Assembly (NCBI GenBank): GCA_025384855.1
Contig: JALAHT010000004.1
Span: 127,846-191,845, forward strand
Length of the DNA: 64,000 bases
From: Luteirhabdus salina
GTDB taxonomy: Bacteria; Bacteroidota; Bacteroidia; Flavobacteriales; Flavobacteriaceae
Direction of reading: 5' to 3'
Both the position numbers and the translations under genes were made by a program. The notes beneath the pieces were generated by a model that worked only from the letters and a program-made list of their open reading frames with translations, was not told the origin of the DNA and made no database searches. How positions within the stretch are numbered: the first letter of the stretch is position 1; every line of letters begins with the position of its first letter. Positions 41,218 to 50,177 of this stretch are shown here, in pieces.

Positions 41218-41925
41218 TCACCGTTCACCAACCGTATTCAACCCAATCTCCACCATTTTTCGGAAGCTGGTTTCCCTGGCATCGGCAGAAAGTTCCTCCT
41301 TGGTTACCAACGAATCGGAAATAGTCAGAATCGCTAATGCCTGAACTTTGTACTTCGCAGCAATAGTGTATAAGCCTGCGGTTTCCATTTCCACGCATAA
41401 CACTCCAAAATCTGCCCATTTCTTATAATCGTCCATCGAATCTTTATAAAATTCATCGGCCGAAAGGACATTTCCAGCACGTATCGGAATATCATTACTT
41501 TTAGCATACCGTGCTGCTTTTAAGAACAACTCAAAATCGGCTGTAGGGGCATAATCGGCATTGATAAAACGCGAATTGTTGATGCCCGAGGTTGAAGAGG
41601 CTGCCATCGCCAAAACAATATCCCGTAGCTTGATGTCGGCCTGATACGAACCCGCACTACCCACACGAATCAGTTGCTTGACGTCATATTCCTTAATCAA
41701 TTCATGGCAATAAATAAGGGTAGAGGGAATCCCCATGCCCGTTCCCTGAACGGAAACTCGTTTGCCTTTATAATGACCGGTATAACCTAACATGCCGCGA
41801 ACATCGTTATAGCATTCGGCATCTTCCAAAAAGGTTTCGGCAATCCACTTCGCTCGCATAGGATCGCCTGGCAACAAAATAGATTCGGCTATGGCTCCTT
41901 TGGGAGCTTCAATATGAAGACTCAT
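41218..41925 (-). CDS. deoD: Purine-nucleoside phosphorylase, DeoD type
   Basis: 235 aa from ATG 41925; the longer frame lacks homology upstream. Trimeric/hexameric DeoD features: LLPGDPMRAKWIAETFL, GTGMGIPSTLIY, IRVGSAGS, VLCVEMETAGLY (Glu in nucleoside site) and TISDSL. Splits purine (deoxy)nucleosides with phosphate. It overlaps deoC by 17 bp, last gene of a five-gene operon. Confidence 0.95.
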   Translation of the reverse strand: MSLHIEAPKGAIAESILLPGDPMRAKWIAETFLEDAECYNDVRGMLGYTGHYKGKRVSVQGTGMGIPSTLIYCHELIKEYDVKQLIRVGSAGSYQADIKLRDIVLAMAASSTSGINNSRFINADYAPTADFELFLKAARYAKSNDIPIRAGNVLSADEFYKDSMDDYKKWADFGVLCVEMETAGLYTIAAKYKVQALAILTISDSLVTKEELSADARETSFRKMVEIGLNTVGER

Positions 41926-42577
41926 CGGTTGTGTTTTTTTGAGTAACAATGGCAACTCCAGATGAGGTGCCAATTCGGCTAGCGCCCATTTCAATGTATT
42001 CCATCGCTGTCTTGTAGTCGCGAATACCGCCAGAAGCCTTAATTTGAATACTGTCCCCAACGGCCTCCTTCATCAATTTAACCGAATGTAGTGTGGCGTT
42101 TCCAGATCCGAAACCCGTTGAGGTCTTCACAAAATCGGCACCCGCCTTTTGAGCAATTTTACACGCCATTCTAAGTTCGGCATCGGTGAGATAACACACT
42201 TCCAGAATCACCTTTAGGGTGCGTCGCCCGATTGCCTTTTTTATAGCAGTAATCTCCTCCCGAACACTTTTGTAGAGTTCCGCTTTCAGAAATCCTACAT
42301 TCAACACCATATCGATTTCATCGGCACCTTCCTTTATACATTTCTTGGCTTCTGCCACCTTGGCTTCAGTAGCCATGGCACCCAATGGAAATCCGACCAC
42401 AGCAGCAATCAAGGGCGAGTCGTTTTCTAGGGTTTGTGTCGCGAGGTGCACATAGCAACTATTTATGCAAACCGCTTTAAAATCATACTTTATGGCTTCC
42501 TCACAAAGCGTTTCGATATCTTCGGGCGTAGTGGTCGCTTTCAGTAGGGTATGGTCGATATATTCTGAAATCTGCAT
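41909..42577 (-). CDS. deoC: Deoxyribose-phosphate aldolase
   Basis: 222 aa TIM barrel with DHTLLKATTTPEDI, VCINSCYV, GADEIDMVLNVG, Schiff-base Lys in ADFVKTSTGFG, and KASGGIRD. It splits deoxyribose-5-phosphate to glyceraldehyde-3-phosphate and acetaldehyde. Start ATG overlaps the thioredoxin stop (TAATG). Together with deoD it salvages nucleosides as carbon, feeding acetaldehyde toward acetate. Confidence 0.96.
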   Translation of the reverse strand: MQISEYIDHTLLKATTTPEDIETLCEEAIKYDFKAVCINSCYVHLATQTLENDSPLIAAVVGFPLGAMATEAKVAEAKKCIKEGADEIDMVLNVGFLKAELYKSVREEITAIKKAIGRRTLKVILEVCYLTDAELRMACKIAQKAGADFVKTSTGFGSGNATLHSVKLMKEAVGDSIQIKASGGIRDYKTAMEYIEMGASRIGTSSGVAIVTQKNTTDESSY

Positions 42578-42876
42578 TAGCTATGCTGTTGAATGATGTT
42601 GATAAGCTCATTTTTCTGCAGTACACCGCTTTGTCGCCATTGTTGTTTTCCACCTTTAAAAAGAATAAGAGTTGGAACACCGCGAACCTGATATTGGCTG
42701 GCGAGCGGCTGGTTTTTATCGACATCAATTTTGACGATCTTCACCTTTTCGCCCAATTCAGCCTTTACTTCTTTCAGAATAGGCGCCAACATTTTACACG
42801 GACCACACCAATCGGCATGGAAATCGATTAGCACAGGCGTTTCGGATTGTATAATCGATTTAAAATTACTTTTCAT
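42577..42876 (-). CDS. trxA: Thioredoxin
   Basis: 99 aa, full-length thioredoxin fold: PVLIDFHADWCGPCKML (C24, C27), KVKIVKIDVDKN, VRGVPTLILFKGG (cis-Pro). Reduces protein disulfides in the cytosol. It sits in an operon under FNR-like control, so is probably a stress- or oxygen-regulated copy rather than the main housekeeping one. Confidence 0.95.
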   Translation of the reverse strand: MKSNFKSIIQSETPVLIDFHADWCGPCKMLAPILKEVKAELGEKVKIVKIDVDKNQPLASQYQVRGVPTLILFKGGKQQWRQSGVLQKNELINIIQQHS

Positions 42877-42912
42877 AACATTATTTTCTAGTAGAAAGGT
42901 ATTGAAATTTTC

Positions 42913-43818
42913 CTAGCCTAGCAATGGATTTTGAGCGTATCGTCGCAGGACGGGAAGTAATTTCTGCAGCGGAATTTGAACCACATAATTCCCGCTGTAG
43001 GACGGACAAACAACACAGTCGTCGAAGTAGTATTCAACCACTTCATCATTAATCACAAAATTATTCTTGAATTCAAAGAAGTCGTCGGATGTAATCTTCC
43101 AGCAATCATAGTACAATTCGCCTTCCGCCTGTTGGGTTGTAATTACATCATTGATAATGGCTCGCAATTCTTCTTCACTTCCCTCCACAAAGAAATCTTC
43201 ATACTTCATAAACACGCCTCGATTCAAATCGAAATTCATACAATCAAAGGCGTAGGTTGGGTGAAGTGTTCCCGAATAGAAGTTTTCTTTATAAAATAGG
43301 ATACTGACCAACTTATCGGTAAGGTTGTATACTTTATAGTCGATAATGCGTTTTTCGCGATAACGGTTGGTTCGGATGGTATCGCAAAGCAATTCGGAAG
43401 CTTCTAAAATAGCGGCTTCGGTACCGGCAACATCCACGTAGGTGTCTAGAATATATTCGTTGAAGTTGCCATGACTGGCCTTCATTTTTTCATTCAACAA
43501 CGGATAGCGAAATTCAAGTGTATACAAATCTTCCTCCTTCATCAAGGTCTTTTCGATTAACAGTTCTTCCAATGCCTGTTTTTTATCGGGTTTCTGTTGA
43601 AGGTTTTCCTGCTTGATCACGATACTCCGTTGGCGCTTCAAATCGGGATCGTTAATCGAGTCACTTGCGGGAAGTGTCGGAGTGACCTCTACATCCACCA
43701 TTGGCGTGTCTTCGTTAGGAGTGGTTTCCTTTGTATCGTTTTTACAGGCGAAAGTGACGAGTAGTATCACTAGGATCGTTGCAACAAAGGAATTAAATTG
43801 GTTACGCATCATCTTCAA
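42913..43818 (-). CDS. DUF3298-type lipoprotein
   Basis: 301 aa (alternative start ATG 43809). Lipobox-like Cys in LLVTFAC near residue 25, then an acidic linker. The folded region (about 85-300) has RYPLLNEKMKASHGNFNEYI, FYSGTLHPTYAFDCMNFDLNRG and YEDFFVEGSEEELRAIINDVI, matching the DUF4163/DUF3298 (PdaC/RsiV-like) layout. Probable periplasmic carbohydrate-binding or peptidoglycan-related role. It overlaps the TerB-like gene. Confidence 0.75.
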   Translation of the reverse strand: MKMMRNQFNSFVATILVILLVTFACKNDTKETTPNEDTPMVDVEVTPTLPASDSINDPDLKRQRSIVIKQENLQQKPDKKQALEELLIEKTLMKEEDLYTLEFRYPLLNEKMKASHGNFNEYILDTYVDVAGTEAAILEASELLCDTIRTNRYREKRIIDYKVYNLTDKLVSILFYKENFYSGTLHPTYAFDCMNFDLNRGVFMKYEDFFVEGSEEELRAIINDVITTQQAEGELYYDCWKITSDDFFEFKNNFVINDEVVEYYFDDCVVCPSYSGNYVVQIPLQKLLPVLRRYAQNPLLG

Positions 43819-44215
43819 GATTCATTTTAAGTTTGGCCAACATTGCGAGTTCCGACTTGTTCAAGCCAGCAAAGGAACCGGCGATAGCATTGGCAGTTTC
43901 CCAAATCAACTTTTTAATTTTTATAGTGAAGAGCTTCGGATACTCTTTTTTAAAGTCCTTAAAATCCTGAAAGCAGTCTTCGGGATCTAGATATTGGTCG
44001 TCTAACCAATCGAAAACGATTTCAATTTGATAGGCAGCATCGGTATGGTATTCGTCTTCTAAGTGATCCAATGCCTTCCATTTTTCATTTACCAAATCTC
44101 GCATGACTTTAATTTCTGCTGGACGAACCACCTTATCGGAGGCTGCGATAGCATAGAATAACTCCCCAAGAATTTGGTATAGCTGTATGGTTGCAGGTTG
44201 TTGTGTCATCATCAT
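43802..44215 (-). CDS. TerB-like helical protein, first gene of operon
   Basis: 137 aa from ATG 44215 (MMMTQQPATIQLYQIL); three in-frame ATGs are stacked there. Helical with AIAASDKVVRPAEIKVMRDLV, the acidic metal-binding-type turn of TerB-like domains. A -7 box (TACTTTTA, reverse strand) lies 19 bp upstream. Heads the operon TerB-like, DUF3298, trxA, deoC, deoD (all gaps under 40 bp or overlapping). Confidence 0.65.
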   Translation of the reverse strand: MMMTQQPATIQLYQILGELFYAIAASDKVVRPAEIKVMRDLVNEKWKALDHLEDEYHTDAAYQIEIVFDWLDDQYLDPEDCFQDFKDFKKEYPKLFTIKIKKLIWETANAIAGSFAGLNKSELAMLAKLKMNLEDDA

Positions 44216-44234
44216 AATAGTCAATTTGATGGAA

Positions 44235-44277
44235 TAAAAGTAGGGATTGTAAAAGGCTTTCCCCATGACAAAAATCA
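44235..44277 (-). promoter_or_regulatory. FNR-like operator and promoter of TerB-like/trxA/deo operon
   Basis: TGAC-AAAA-ATCA (44266-44277; reverse strand CTGATTTTTGTCAT) is centred 29.5 bp from reverse-strand -7 box TACTTTTA (44242-44235). On the plus side a TACTTTTA (44303-44310) lies 31.5 bp from the centre, so the same site may influence the divergent kinase gene. Confidence 0.78.
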
Positions 44278-44314
44278 GTTTCGAAAGCGATGATAAAATT
44301 GGTACTTTTATGCG

Positions 44315-45544
44315 GTGGAAGTATTCAACGAAGAAAAAGGAAATATCTTTAAACTGCTTTCCGAAGCCATTTCGGAAGGTATCATTATCGTAAACGAAAA
44401 TCAGGAGGTTGTGGCCAGCAATGGTCCCGCCAATGCGATGTTTGGGTATGAAGCTGATGAGCTTATAGGTGCGCATCTAAACACCCTTATTCCGAAGGAA
44501 TATCATAAGGCACATCCCAAACATTTTCATCAGTTTATCGACCATAGTAGCTCGCGTCAGATGGGCCACGGTCGCGATTTGTATGGGCTGCGAAAGGATG
44601 GCAGCGTGTTTCCGGTGGAAGCAGGTCTCAATCCGTTTCAGATTTATGAAACGAAATATGTTATGGCGCTGGTAAGCGACATCACCATTCGAAAGCAGCA
44701 AGAACAGGAAATTCGTGAATTGAATGCTTCCCTAGAAGAGAAAATCGTAGAGCGTACCAAGGCCTTAGAAGAAACAGTTCAACAATTACAACAAGAAGTA
44801 GAGCGCCGACGTGAAGCCGAGAACAAGATGAAGGAATCGCTTCAAAAGGAACGCGAACTGAACGAGTTGAAAACCAAGTTCCTCTCCATGGTTTCCCACG
44901 AATTTAAAACACCGTTGAGTGGTATTTTAACCTCCGCAACACTAGTTGGAAAGTATACTTCCGAAGAACAACAGCCCAAGCGTGAAAAACACCTGAAAAC
45001 TATAAAGGCGAAAATTAAGTACCTCGATAATATTTTGAGCGACTTTCTTTCCATCGAGCGATTGGAAACAGGGAAAACGGTTTATAAATTCAGTCAGTTT
45101 CCGCTAAGCAAAGTCGTAAACGAGGTAATTTACGACGCCAACATGCTGTTGAAGGATGGCCAACAAATTGAATATCCGCAGGACATCGACGATATTACGT
45201 TGGAATTTGATGAGAAGATTTTGGAATTAGTACTGACCAACCTCATCAACAATGCCATCAAATATTCGCCTGAAAATACCGCAATCGATGTTCAGGCAGA
45301 GGTGCGTAACGAGCAATTATATCTAACGGTTATCGATCAGGGAATTGGTATTCCGAAAAAGGAGCAGAAGCATATCTTCAACCGCTATTTTCGGGCAGAG
45401 AATGCACTCCTTAACGCTGGAACAGGAATCGGACTGAATATAGTTAAAAGTCATCTCGAAAATCTTGGAGGTGATATAGAATTTTCGAGCACTGAAGGTC
45501 AGGGAAGTATCTTCGTCGTTAATATTCCGATTCGTCAATCGTAA
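44315..45544 (+). CDS. PAS sensor histidine kinase, FixL-like PAS features
   Basis: 409 aa from GTG 44315, no TM segment. PAS domain about 8-125: LIPKEYHKAHPKHFHQF places H67 at the FixL heme-His position, and GHGRDLYGLRKDGSVFPVE parallels FixL GIGR...G.R.DGT.FP. Coiled coil 130-185; HisKA with H195 (FLSMVSHEFKTP); HATPase with NNAIKYSPE, DQGIGIPKKEQ and GTGIGLNI. Generic PAS domains also carry a His there, so heme binding is a hypothesis. It is followed 59 bp downstream by its likely receiver-CRP partner. Confidence 0.9.
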   Translation: MEVFNEEKGNIFKLLSEAISEGIIIVNENQEVVASNGPANAMFGYEADELIGAHLNTLIPKEYHKAHPKHFHQFIDHSSSRQMGHGRDLYGLRKDGSVFPVEAGLNPFQIYETKYVMALVSDITIRKQQEQEIRELNASLEEKIVERTKALEETVQQLQQEVERRREAENKMKESLQKERELNELKTKFLSMVSHEFKTPLSGILTSATLVGKYTSEEQQPKREKHLKTIKAKIKYLDNILSDFLSIERLETGKTVYKFSQFPLSKVVNEVIYDANMLLKDGQQIEYPQDIDDITLEFDEKILELVLTNLINNAIKYSPENTAIDVQAEVRNEQLYLTVIDQGIGIPKKEQKHIFNRYFRAENALLNAGTGIGLNIVKSHLENLGGDIEFSSTEGQGSIFVVNIPIRQS

Positions 45545-45603
45545 TTATTCTTTTTTGCCCTGTTTCAATTTTATATTTTTATACGGCAAAACAACTCGAA
45601 CCC

Positions 45604-46650
45604 ATGCCTAAAATATTGCTTATAGAAGACGATACCGCCCTGCGGGAGAATACAGAGGAAATTTTAGGGCTTTCCGATTATGAGGTGAGCACCGCTCCTA
45701 ATGGTCGTATCGGTATCGAAAAAGCCAAAAGCGAGTTACCCGATATCATTATCTGCGATATTATGATGCCTGAAGTAGATGGCTATGGTGTATTGGAAGC
45801 CTTGTCGCTGGAAGAAAGTACCAAATACATACCCTTTATCTTTTTGTCGGCCAAGACGGAACATAAGGAAATTCGAAAAGGAATGGACCTCGGTGCCGAC
45901 GATTACCTAACCAAGCCGTATGAGGAAGAGGAATTGCTCAGTGCGTTGGAAAGCCGATTGGCAAAAGCGTCCATTCTCCAGGAAATGTATGCCAAGAAAG
46001 AAGAGAAGGAAGAATCGGAAGACGTCCGTAACCTAAACGAACTCAAGAATTTTTTCGACGATTATGGTACGGTTTCAACTTTTGAAAAAGGGGAAGCTAT
46101 CTACCGTAAAGGGCAGTATGCCACGATGGTATTCCTTATTTTGAAGGGTGTGGTGAAGACTCATCGCATGGACGATAGCGGAAAGGAACTGATTACCCAT
46201 TTGTATAAAGCCGATGATTTTCTAGGCTTTACGTCACTCATGGAAAGCGTTCCCTATCCGGAAGCGGCTACTGCGGTTGAAGATACCGAGTTGGCAGGCG
46301 TAGCTATTACCGAACTTCGTGAATTGCTGGGAAAGAACAAAAACGTTTCGCTGGAGTTGATGAATGTGCTTACCGAGAGCTTAGCGGAAGTACAGGAACA
46401 GATGCTTCATATGGCGTATAGTTCGGTGCGACGAAAAACCGCACAGACCATTCTTCAATTTGCGGAAGTACTAAACCGAAAACCTGAAGATGCTATTAAG
46501 ATTTCGCGCTATGACCTAGCAAGTGTAGCGGGAATCGCTACTGAAAGCCTTATCAGAACCCTTTCAAACTTTAAGAAAAAGGGCTTGATAGAAATCGAAG
46601 GAAGAAACATCCGAATCCTTGATTTAGAAGGACTTCAAGATGTTACCTGA
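45604..46650 (+). CDS. Receiver-CRP/FNR fusion transcription regulator
   Basis: 348 aa. Receiver 1-120: IEDD, D52 (IIICDIMMPEVDG), S/T in FLSAKTE, K in LTKPYEEEE. The cyclic-nucleotide-binding-like barrel (about 145-240) lacks obvious cAMP Arg-Ser pairs. The Crp-type HTH (about 265-340) has recognition helix ATESLIRTLSNFKKKG with E and R at the FNR E209/R213 positions, the residues that read TGA half-sites. No Fe-S cysteines, so oxygen sensing would come from the PAS kinase. Prime candidate to bind the CTGAYNNNNRTCAT sites around it. Confidence 0.92.
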   Translation: MPKILLIEDDTALRENTEEILGLSDYEVSTAPNGRIGIEKAKSELPDIIICDIMMPEVDGYGVLEALSLEESTKYIPFIFLSAKTEHKEIRKGMDLGADDYLTKPYEEEELLSALESRLAKASILQEMYAKKEEKEESEDVRNLNELKNFFDDYGTVSTFEKGEAIYRKGQYATMVFLILKGVVKTHRMDDSGKELITHLYKADDFLGFTSLMESVPYPEAATAVEDTELAGVAITELRELLGKNKNVSLELMNVLTESLAEVQEQMLHMAYSSVRRKTAQTILQFAEVLNRKPEDAIKISRYDLASVAGIATESLIRTLSNFKKKGLIEIEGRNIRILDLEGLQDVT

Positions 46651-46688
46651 TGGAAATGTAACCTCGGTTACAGAAAAATAGGCAAAAC

Positions 46689-46731
46689 TGACAACCGTCA
46701 TTCTTTACGCTATCATATAACGATACTTTTG
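46689..46731 (+). promoter_or_regulatory. FNR-like operator and promoter of usp 2
   Basis: TGAC-AACC-GTCA (46689-46700) is centred 29.5 bp before TACTTTTG (46724-46731). The usp start follows 24 bp later. Confidence 0.78.
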
Positions 46732-46755
46732 TTCACATATCGTGAAAGAAGTATC

Positions 46756-47589
46756 ATGAATGTATTGATCCCAACCGATTTCTCGGAAAATTCATGGAAT
46801 GCGGTCCGGTACGCAGCATCGCTGTTGGAAGAGGTGCGCGCCAACGTAACTTTATTACATGTGTATATCGCGAATAGCGCCGAAACCGGTCCATCGATGT
46901 ATGGTAATGGGATAAGCCTGCATCAATATACGGCTGCCAATGTACGATTGCAGTTGAAGGAATGGGAAGAACGCGTTCGTACCGAATTTCATAATCCAAA
47001 GCATACGGTTAACAGCCGGATCGAGAATAACTTTTTTATCCGTGGCGTTCGGAAAGCTGTTGAAGATGAAGCGTGCGAACTTATCGTCATGGGCACCAAG
47101 GGAGCCTCCGGTCTTAAAAAATATACGGTAGGTAGCAATGCGGGTGATGTGATTACGAAGGTGAAATGTCCAGTATTGGTCATTCCCGAAAATGCAGATT
47201 TCTGTATGCCTAAACATATTGCATTCCCAACCGATTTCAACTTAGTGTTCAAAAACCGAATTATTGAAACGCTTCAAAGAATGTGCGGATTGTTTCAATC
47301 TCATTTACATGTGGTTCATGTACAACATAAGGAAATGCCCTTGAATGAAACCCAAGATGCGAATAAAAGTTTTTTGGATAATAGTTTGGAAGGTATATCC
47401 CATAGTTTTCATACCAGTTTGGAAGCCGATTTGGAAGAAGCGATTCAGCAGTTTGTCGACAAACGGGAAATCGATATGATTGCCATGGTGGCGAAAAACC
47501 TAAACTTCTTTCAACGGATATTATTTAAGCCCACGGTCAAAAAGATGAGCTATCAAACCAAGGTTCCATTCCTGGTGCTTCACGAATAA
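46756..47589 (+). CDS. Tandem universal stress protein 2
   Basis: 277 aa from ATG 46756; the nine-codon upstream extension overlaps the promoter and is rejected. Domain 1 has MNVLIPTDFSENS and GTKGASGLKKYTVGSNAGDV (ATP-type loop). Domain 2 lost the loop (AKNLNFFQRILFKPTVKKM). Single-gene transcript under its own FNR-like site. Confidence 0.9.
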   Translation: MNVLIPTDFSENSWNAVRYAASLLEEVRANVTLLHVYIANSAETGPSMYGNGISLHQYTAANVRLQLKEWEERVRTEFHNPKHTVNSRIENNFFIRGVRKAVEDEACELIVMGTKGASGLKKYTVGSNAGDVITKVKCPVLVIPENADFCMPKHIAFPTDFNLVFKNRIIETLQRMCGLFQSHLHVVHVQHKEMPLNETQDANKSFLDNSLEGISHSFHTSLEADLEEAIQQFVDKREIDMIAMVAKNLNFFQRILFKPTVKKMSYQTKVPFLVLHE

Positions 47590-47595
47590 GCCTCT

Positions 47596-47853
47596 CTATT
47601 GCTCTCTTCCGATAGGATAGTCTTCATAAAAATCGTCAAACTCCTTTTCAGTCGTGTAATCATCGGTCAATACCTTATACACGGTAAATACTAACATGGC
47701 TTGTCCGCCAACAGTGAGATAGAAAACCAGGCCGAAAGGAAGATTCATCGTGGAAAAGATAACCACTGTAATGAGTAGAAGTGTGGTGAATACTAACCAC
47801 GTCATAGCAGATATTTTCATTTTTTCTTTTAAAGGTACTGATTTAAAGCGCAT
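47596..47853 (-). CDS. Small two-TM membrane protein
   Basis: 85 aa from ATG 47853 (MRFKSVPLKEKMK); 17 extra codons upstream would overlap the operator. TM helices about 18-37 and 43-62, then an acidic tail with EKEFDDFYEDYPIGREQ. Function unknown. It is divergent from usp 3 and ends 6 bp from usp 2 (convergent). Confidence 0.6.
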   Translation of the reverse strand: MRFKSVPLKEKMKISAMTWLVFTTLLLITVVIFSTMNLPFGLVFYLTVGGQAMLVFTVYKVLTDDYTTEKEFDDFYEDYPIGREQ

Positions 47854-47891
47854 TGACTTCTTAAGGTTCTGCCAAAAGAAGGAGTGGTAGC

Positions 47892-47934
47892 TGATAAAAA
47901 TCATAGTATCGACTTCAATTCTTATGTATTTTTC
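47892..47934 (+). promoter_or_regulatory. FNR-like operator and promoter of the large usp operon
   Basis: TGAT-AAAA-ATCA (47892-47903, full CTGATAAAAATCAT) is centred 29.5 bp before TATTTTTC (47927-47934). Downstream genes from 47953 to 54108 follow with gaps of 30 bp or less. Confidence 0.78.
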
Positions 47935-47952
47935 AGCAACAATTATAATGCT

Positions 47953-48798
47953 ATGAGAAAAATAATCGTCCCGACCGATTTTTCAGAGAACGCCCAAAAT
48001 GCGCTCCGTTATGCCTGTGAAGTGTTTAAATACGAACGCTCCGAGTTTATTTTGATGCATGCGTTTGCCGATGAGGTGTACGAAAGCCATTTAAACGTCT
48101 CCCGCGATTTGTTTGAGGAGTATCGCGAAAAGGTGAAGGAAAGCAGTTTGAAGGAATTGCAGAGTATCATTGCTGAAATGGAGAGAAATCCCTGTAATCC
48201 AAGACATATTTTCACGTCGGAAGCCATTTTTGCGCCCTTGGTCGATGCCGTGAACGAATTGGCCGATCGCGAGAATGCCGATGTGGTGGTGATGGGCACC
48301 AAAGGTGAAACCGACGATCGAAACATCACCTTTGGAAGTAATACCCTTCAGGTGGTGAAGTATGTTGCCAGTCCGGTATTGGCCATTCCCTCAAACTACA
48401 CCGATTGGCATCCGGAGCATATCGTGTTTGCAACCGATTATTCGATGCCGTTCCGGAAGCGGGAATTGAAATTGGTAAGTACACTAGCAAAAAGTTTTGC
48501 TGCCACCCTGCATTTTGTACACGTTAGTTCCTTCGAATCGCTTTCGTTTCGACAACAGGATAATAAATCGTTTTTGGAATCCTGCCTAGATGAAAACCAA
48601 TTGGAGTTTCATACGTTGGTAGGGAAGGAAGTCATTCAAACGGTAGAAAAATTTGTAGAAGAGAAAAAGGCCGATATGCTGATTATGGTGAACCACCGTC
48701 ACTCGGTTCTGGAAGATATCTTCTTCAGCAATACGATTGATACTTTAGGGTTGAAAATGAAAATCCCGTTTTTGATTCTTCAAAATTTACCAAGATAA
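47953..48798 (+). CDS. Tandem universal stress protein 3
   Basis: 281 aa from ATG 47953 (MRKIIVPTDFSENAQ). Domain 1 loop is GTKGETDDRNITFGSN, with the second Gly of GxxG replaced by Asp. Domain 2 has HRHSVLEDIFFSNTIDTL, no loop. First gene of the large operon. Confidence 0.9.
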   Translation: MRKIIVPTDFSENAQNALRYACEVFKYERSEFILMHAFADEVYESHLNVSRDLFEEYREKVKESSLKELQSIIAEMERNPCNPRHIFTSEAIFAPLVDAVNELADRENADVVVMGTKGETDDRNITFGSNTLQVVKYVASPVLAIPSNYTDWHPEHIVFATDYSMPFRKRELKLVSTLAKSFAATLHFVHVSSFESLSFRQQDNKSFLESCLDENQLEFHTLVGKEVIQTVEKFVEEKKADMLIMVNHRHSVLEDIFFSNTIDTLGLKMKIPFLILQNLPR

Positions 48799-48802
48799 AT
48801 AA

Positions 48803-49315
48803 ATGACGATGCCACGTCCCACCAACAAAGCCGAATTAGTTGCCCTGAGCGATAAAAACTATGATCGCTTGGTAACCTTTATCGATTCCTTTTCTGAAGC
48901 GGAGCAACAACAAGAATTTCCCGAAGGAACCTTAAATCGAAATATTCGGGATGTGTTGGCTCATCTGTATGAATGGCACGGTATGATGAAGCGTTGGTAC
49001 GAAGTAGGTATGTTGGGAGAAAAACCCAACATTCCTGCGGAAGGCTTCACTTGGAAGACCTTGCCAGAATTAAATAAAAATATTCAACAGAAATTTTCGA
49101 ACATGAAGCTTTCGGAAGCAAAGAAGCGCTTCGAAAATTCGCATAAAGAGATAATGAAATTGATTAAAAAGCATTCGGATGTGGAACTCTTCACCAAGAA
49201 AAAATATCATTGGACTGGAACCACGTCATTAGGAGCTTATTTCATTTCGAATACATCCAGTCACTACGATTGGGCCTATAAACTAATTAAAAAAGCTACA
49301 CGTAATCGTAACTAA
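48803..49315 (+). CDS. ClbS/DfsB-family four-helix protein (DUF1706)
   Basis: 170 aa; ATG 48809 (MPRPTNKAELV) is the family-typical start. DinB-like four-helix bundle with NRNIRDVLAHLYEWHGMMKRWYEVG, WKTLPELN and a C-terminal SNTSSHYDWAYKLIKK. Members include the colibactin self-protection hydrolase ClbS; the substrate here is unknown. Lies 4 bp behind usp 3 within the operon. Confidence 0.85.
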   Translation: MTMPRPTNKAELVALSDKNYDRLVTFIDSFSEAEQQQEFPEGTLNRNIRDVLAHLYEWHGMMKRWYEVGMLGEKPNIPAEGFTWKTLPELNKNIQQKFSNMKLSEAKKRFENSHKEIMKLIKKHSDVELFTKKKYHWTGTTSLGAYFISNTSSHYDWAYKLIKKATRNRN

Positions 49316-49323
49316 TCGCAGCT

Positions 49324-50166
49324 ATGAAACATATCATTATACCTACCGATTTTTCAGAAAATGCCTATGCCGCCATGCAGTATGCAGTACAATTCTTCGC
49401 CAATGAGGAATGTATGTTTTATTTACTGCATGCCTTTACCCCAGCCGCTTACAATGTGGCGTCCATAGGAGAGAGCTATTCGATGCTTCAGCTTCAGGAT
49501 ATTACCAAGAAGAACGCCGAGGTAAAGTTCACGCAAATCGTAAAAACCTTACAAGAGAAATTTCCCAACGACAAGCACCAGTTCGAGTGTATTACAGCTT
49601 TTAACTTGTTGGTGATGGAAATTTTGGATCTAATCGATTCCAAGAATATCGGTTTTATCGTAATGGGAACCAAGGGAGCCACTGGTGCCAAGGAAGTGTT
49701 TATCGGTACCCATACCACGCATGTACTAAAAAAGGTTTCGGTTCCGGTAATTGCCGTGCCTTCCGGCTATACCTTCGAGCCTGTTCGGGATATCGTGTTC
49801 GCTACCGACTTGAAATTCAGTAAAAAGAATCCTAACTTGACTATTATTAAGGACTTATGTCATATACATGATGCCGAATTACATGTGCTAAATGCGCATG
49901 ATGCACCCATGACGAATGAACAGGAAGACCGACTGTTGTTTATTAACGACTTCTTCCGAAATACGCCGCATTTGTTTCACTTAGATGAAGATGGCGATGT
50001 CATGGAGGCCATCGAGGCGTATAAACAAAAAAGTAACAGTAACTTATTGGTGATGATACACAATCGCCATACTTTTTTTGAAAATTTACTATTTAGACCG
50101 GTCATCAATCAAGTGGCTTACCACACCGATGTACCTTTCTTGGTATTGCCTTCAAAAGAAGATTAA
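49324..50166 (+). CDS. Tandem universal stress protein 4
   Basis: 280 aa. Domain 1 has HIIIPTDFSENAY and GTKGATGAKEVFIGTHTTHV (GxxG kept, GS changed to GT). Domain 2 ends in HNRHTFFENLLFRPVINQVAYHTDVPFLVLP, the motif-less form. 8 bp after the ClbS-like gene. Confidence 0.9.
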   Translation: MKHIIIPTDFSENAYAAMQYAVQFFANEECMFYLLHAFTPAAYNVASIGESYSMLQLQDITKKNAEVKFTQIVKTLQEKFPNDKHQFECITAFNLLVMEILDLIDSKNIGFIVMGTKGATGAKEVFIGTHTTHVLKKVSVPVIAVPSGYTFEPVRDIVFATDLKFSKKNPNLTIIKDLCHIHDAELHVLNAHDAPMTNEQEDRLLFINDFFRNTPHLFHLDEDGDVMEAIEAYKQKSNSNLLVMIHNRHTFFENLLFRPVINQVAYHTDVPFLVLPSKED

Positions 50167-50177
50167 ACCAACGTTCT

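Noticed and set aside
44216-44476. N-terminal extension of the TerB-like gene to 44476
   Set aside because: The extension runs over the -7 box and operator and antisense to the PAS kinase start; ATG 44215 fits the promoter.
45541-45603. Autoregulatory palindrome before the receiver-CRP gene
   Set aside because: No CTGAYNNNNRTCAT-like sequence is present in this gap.
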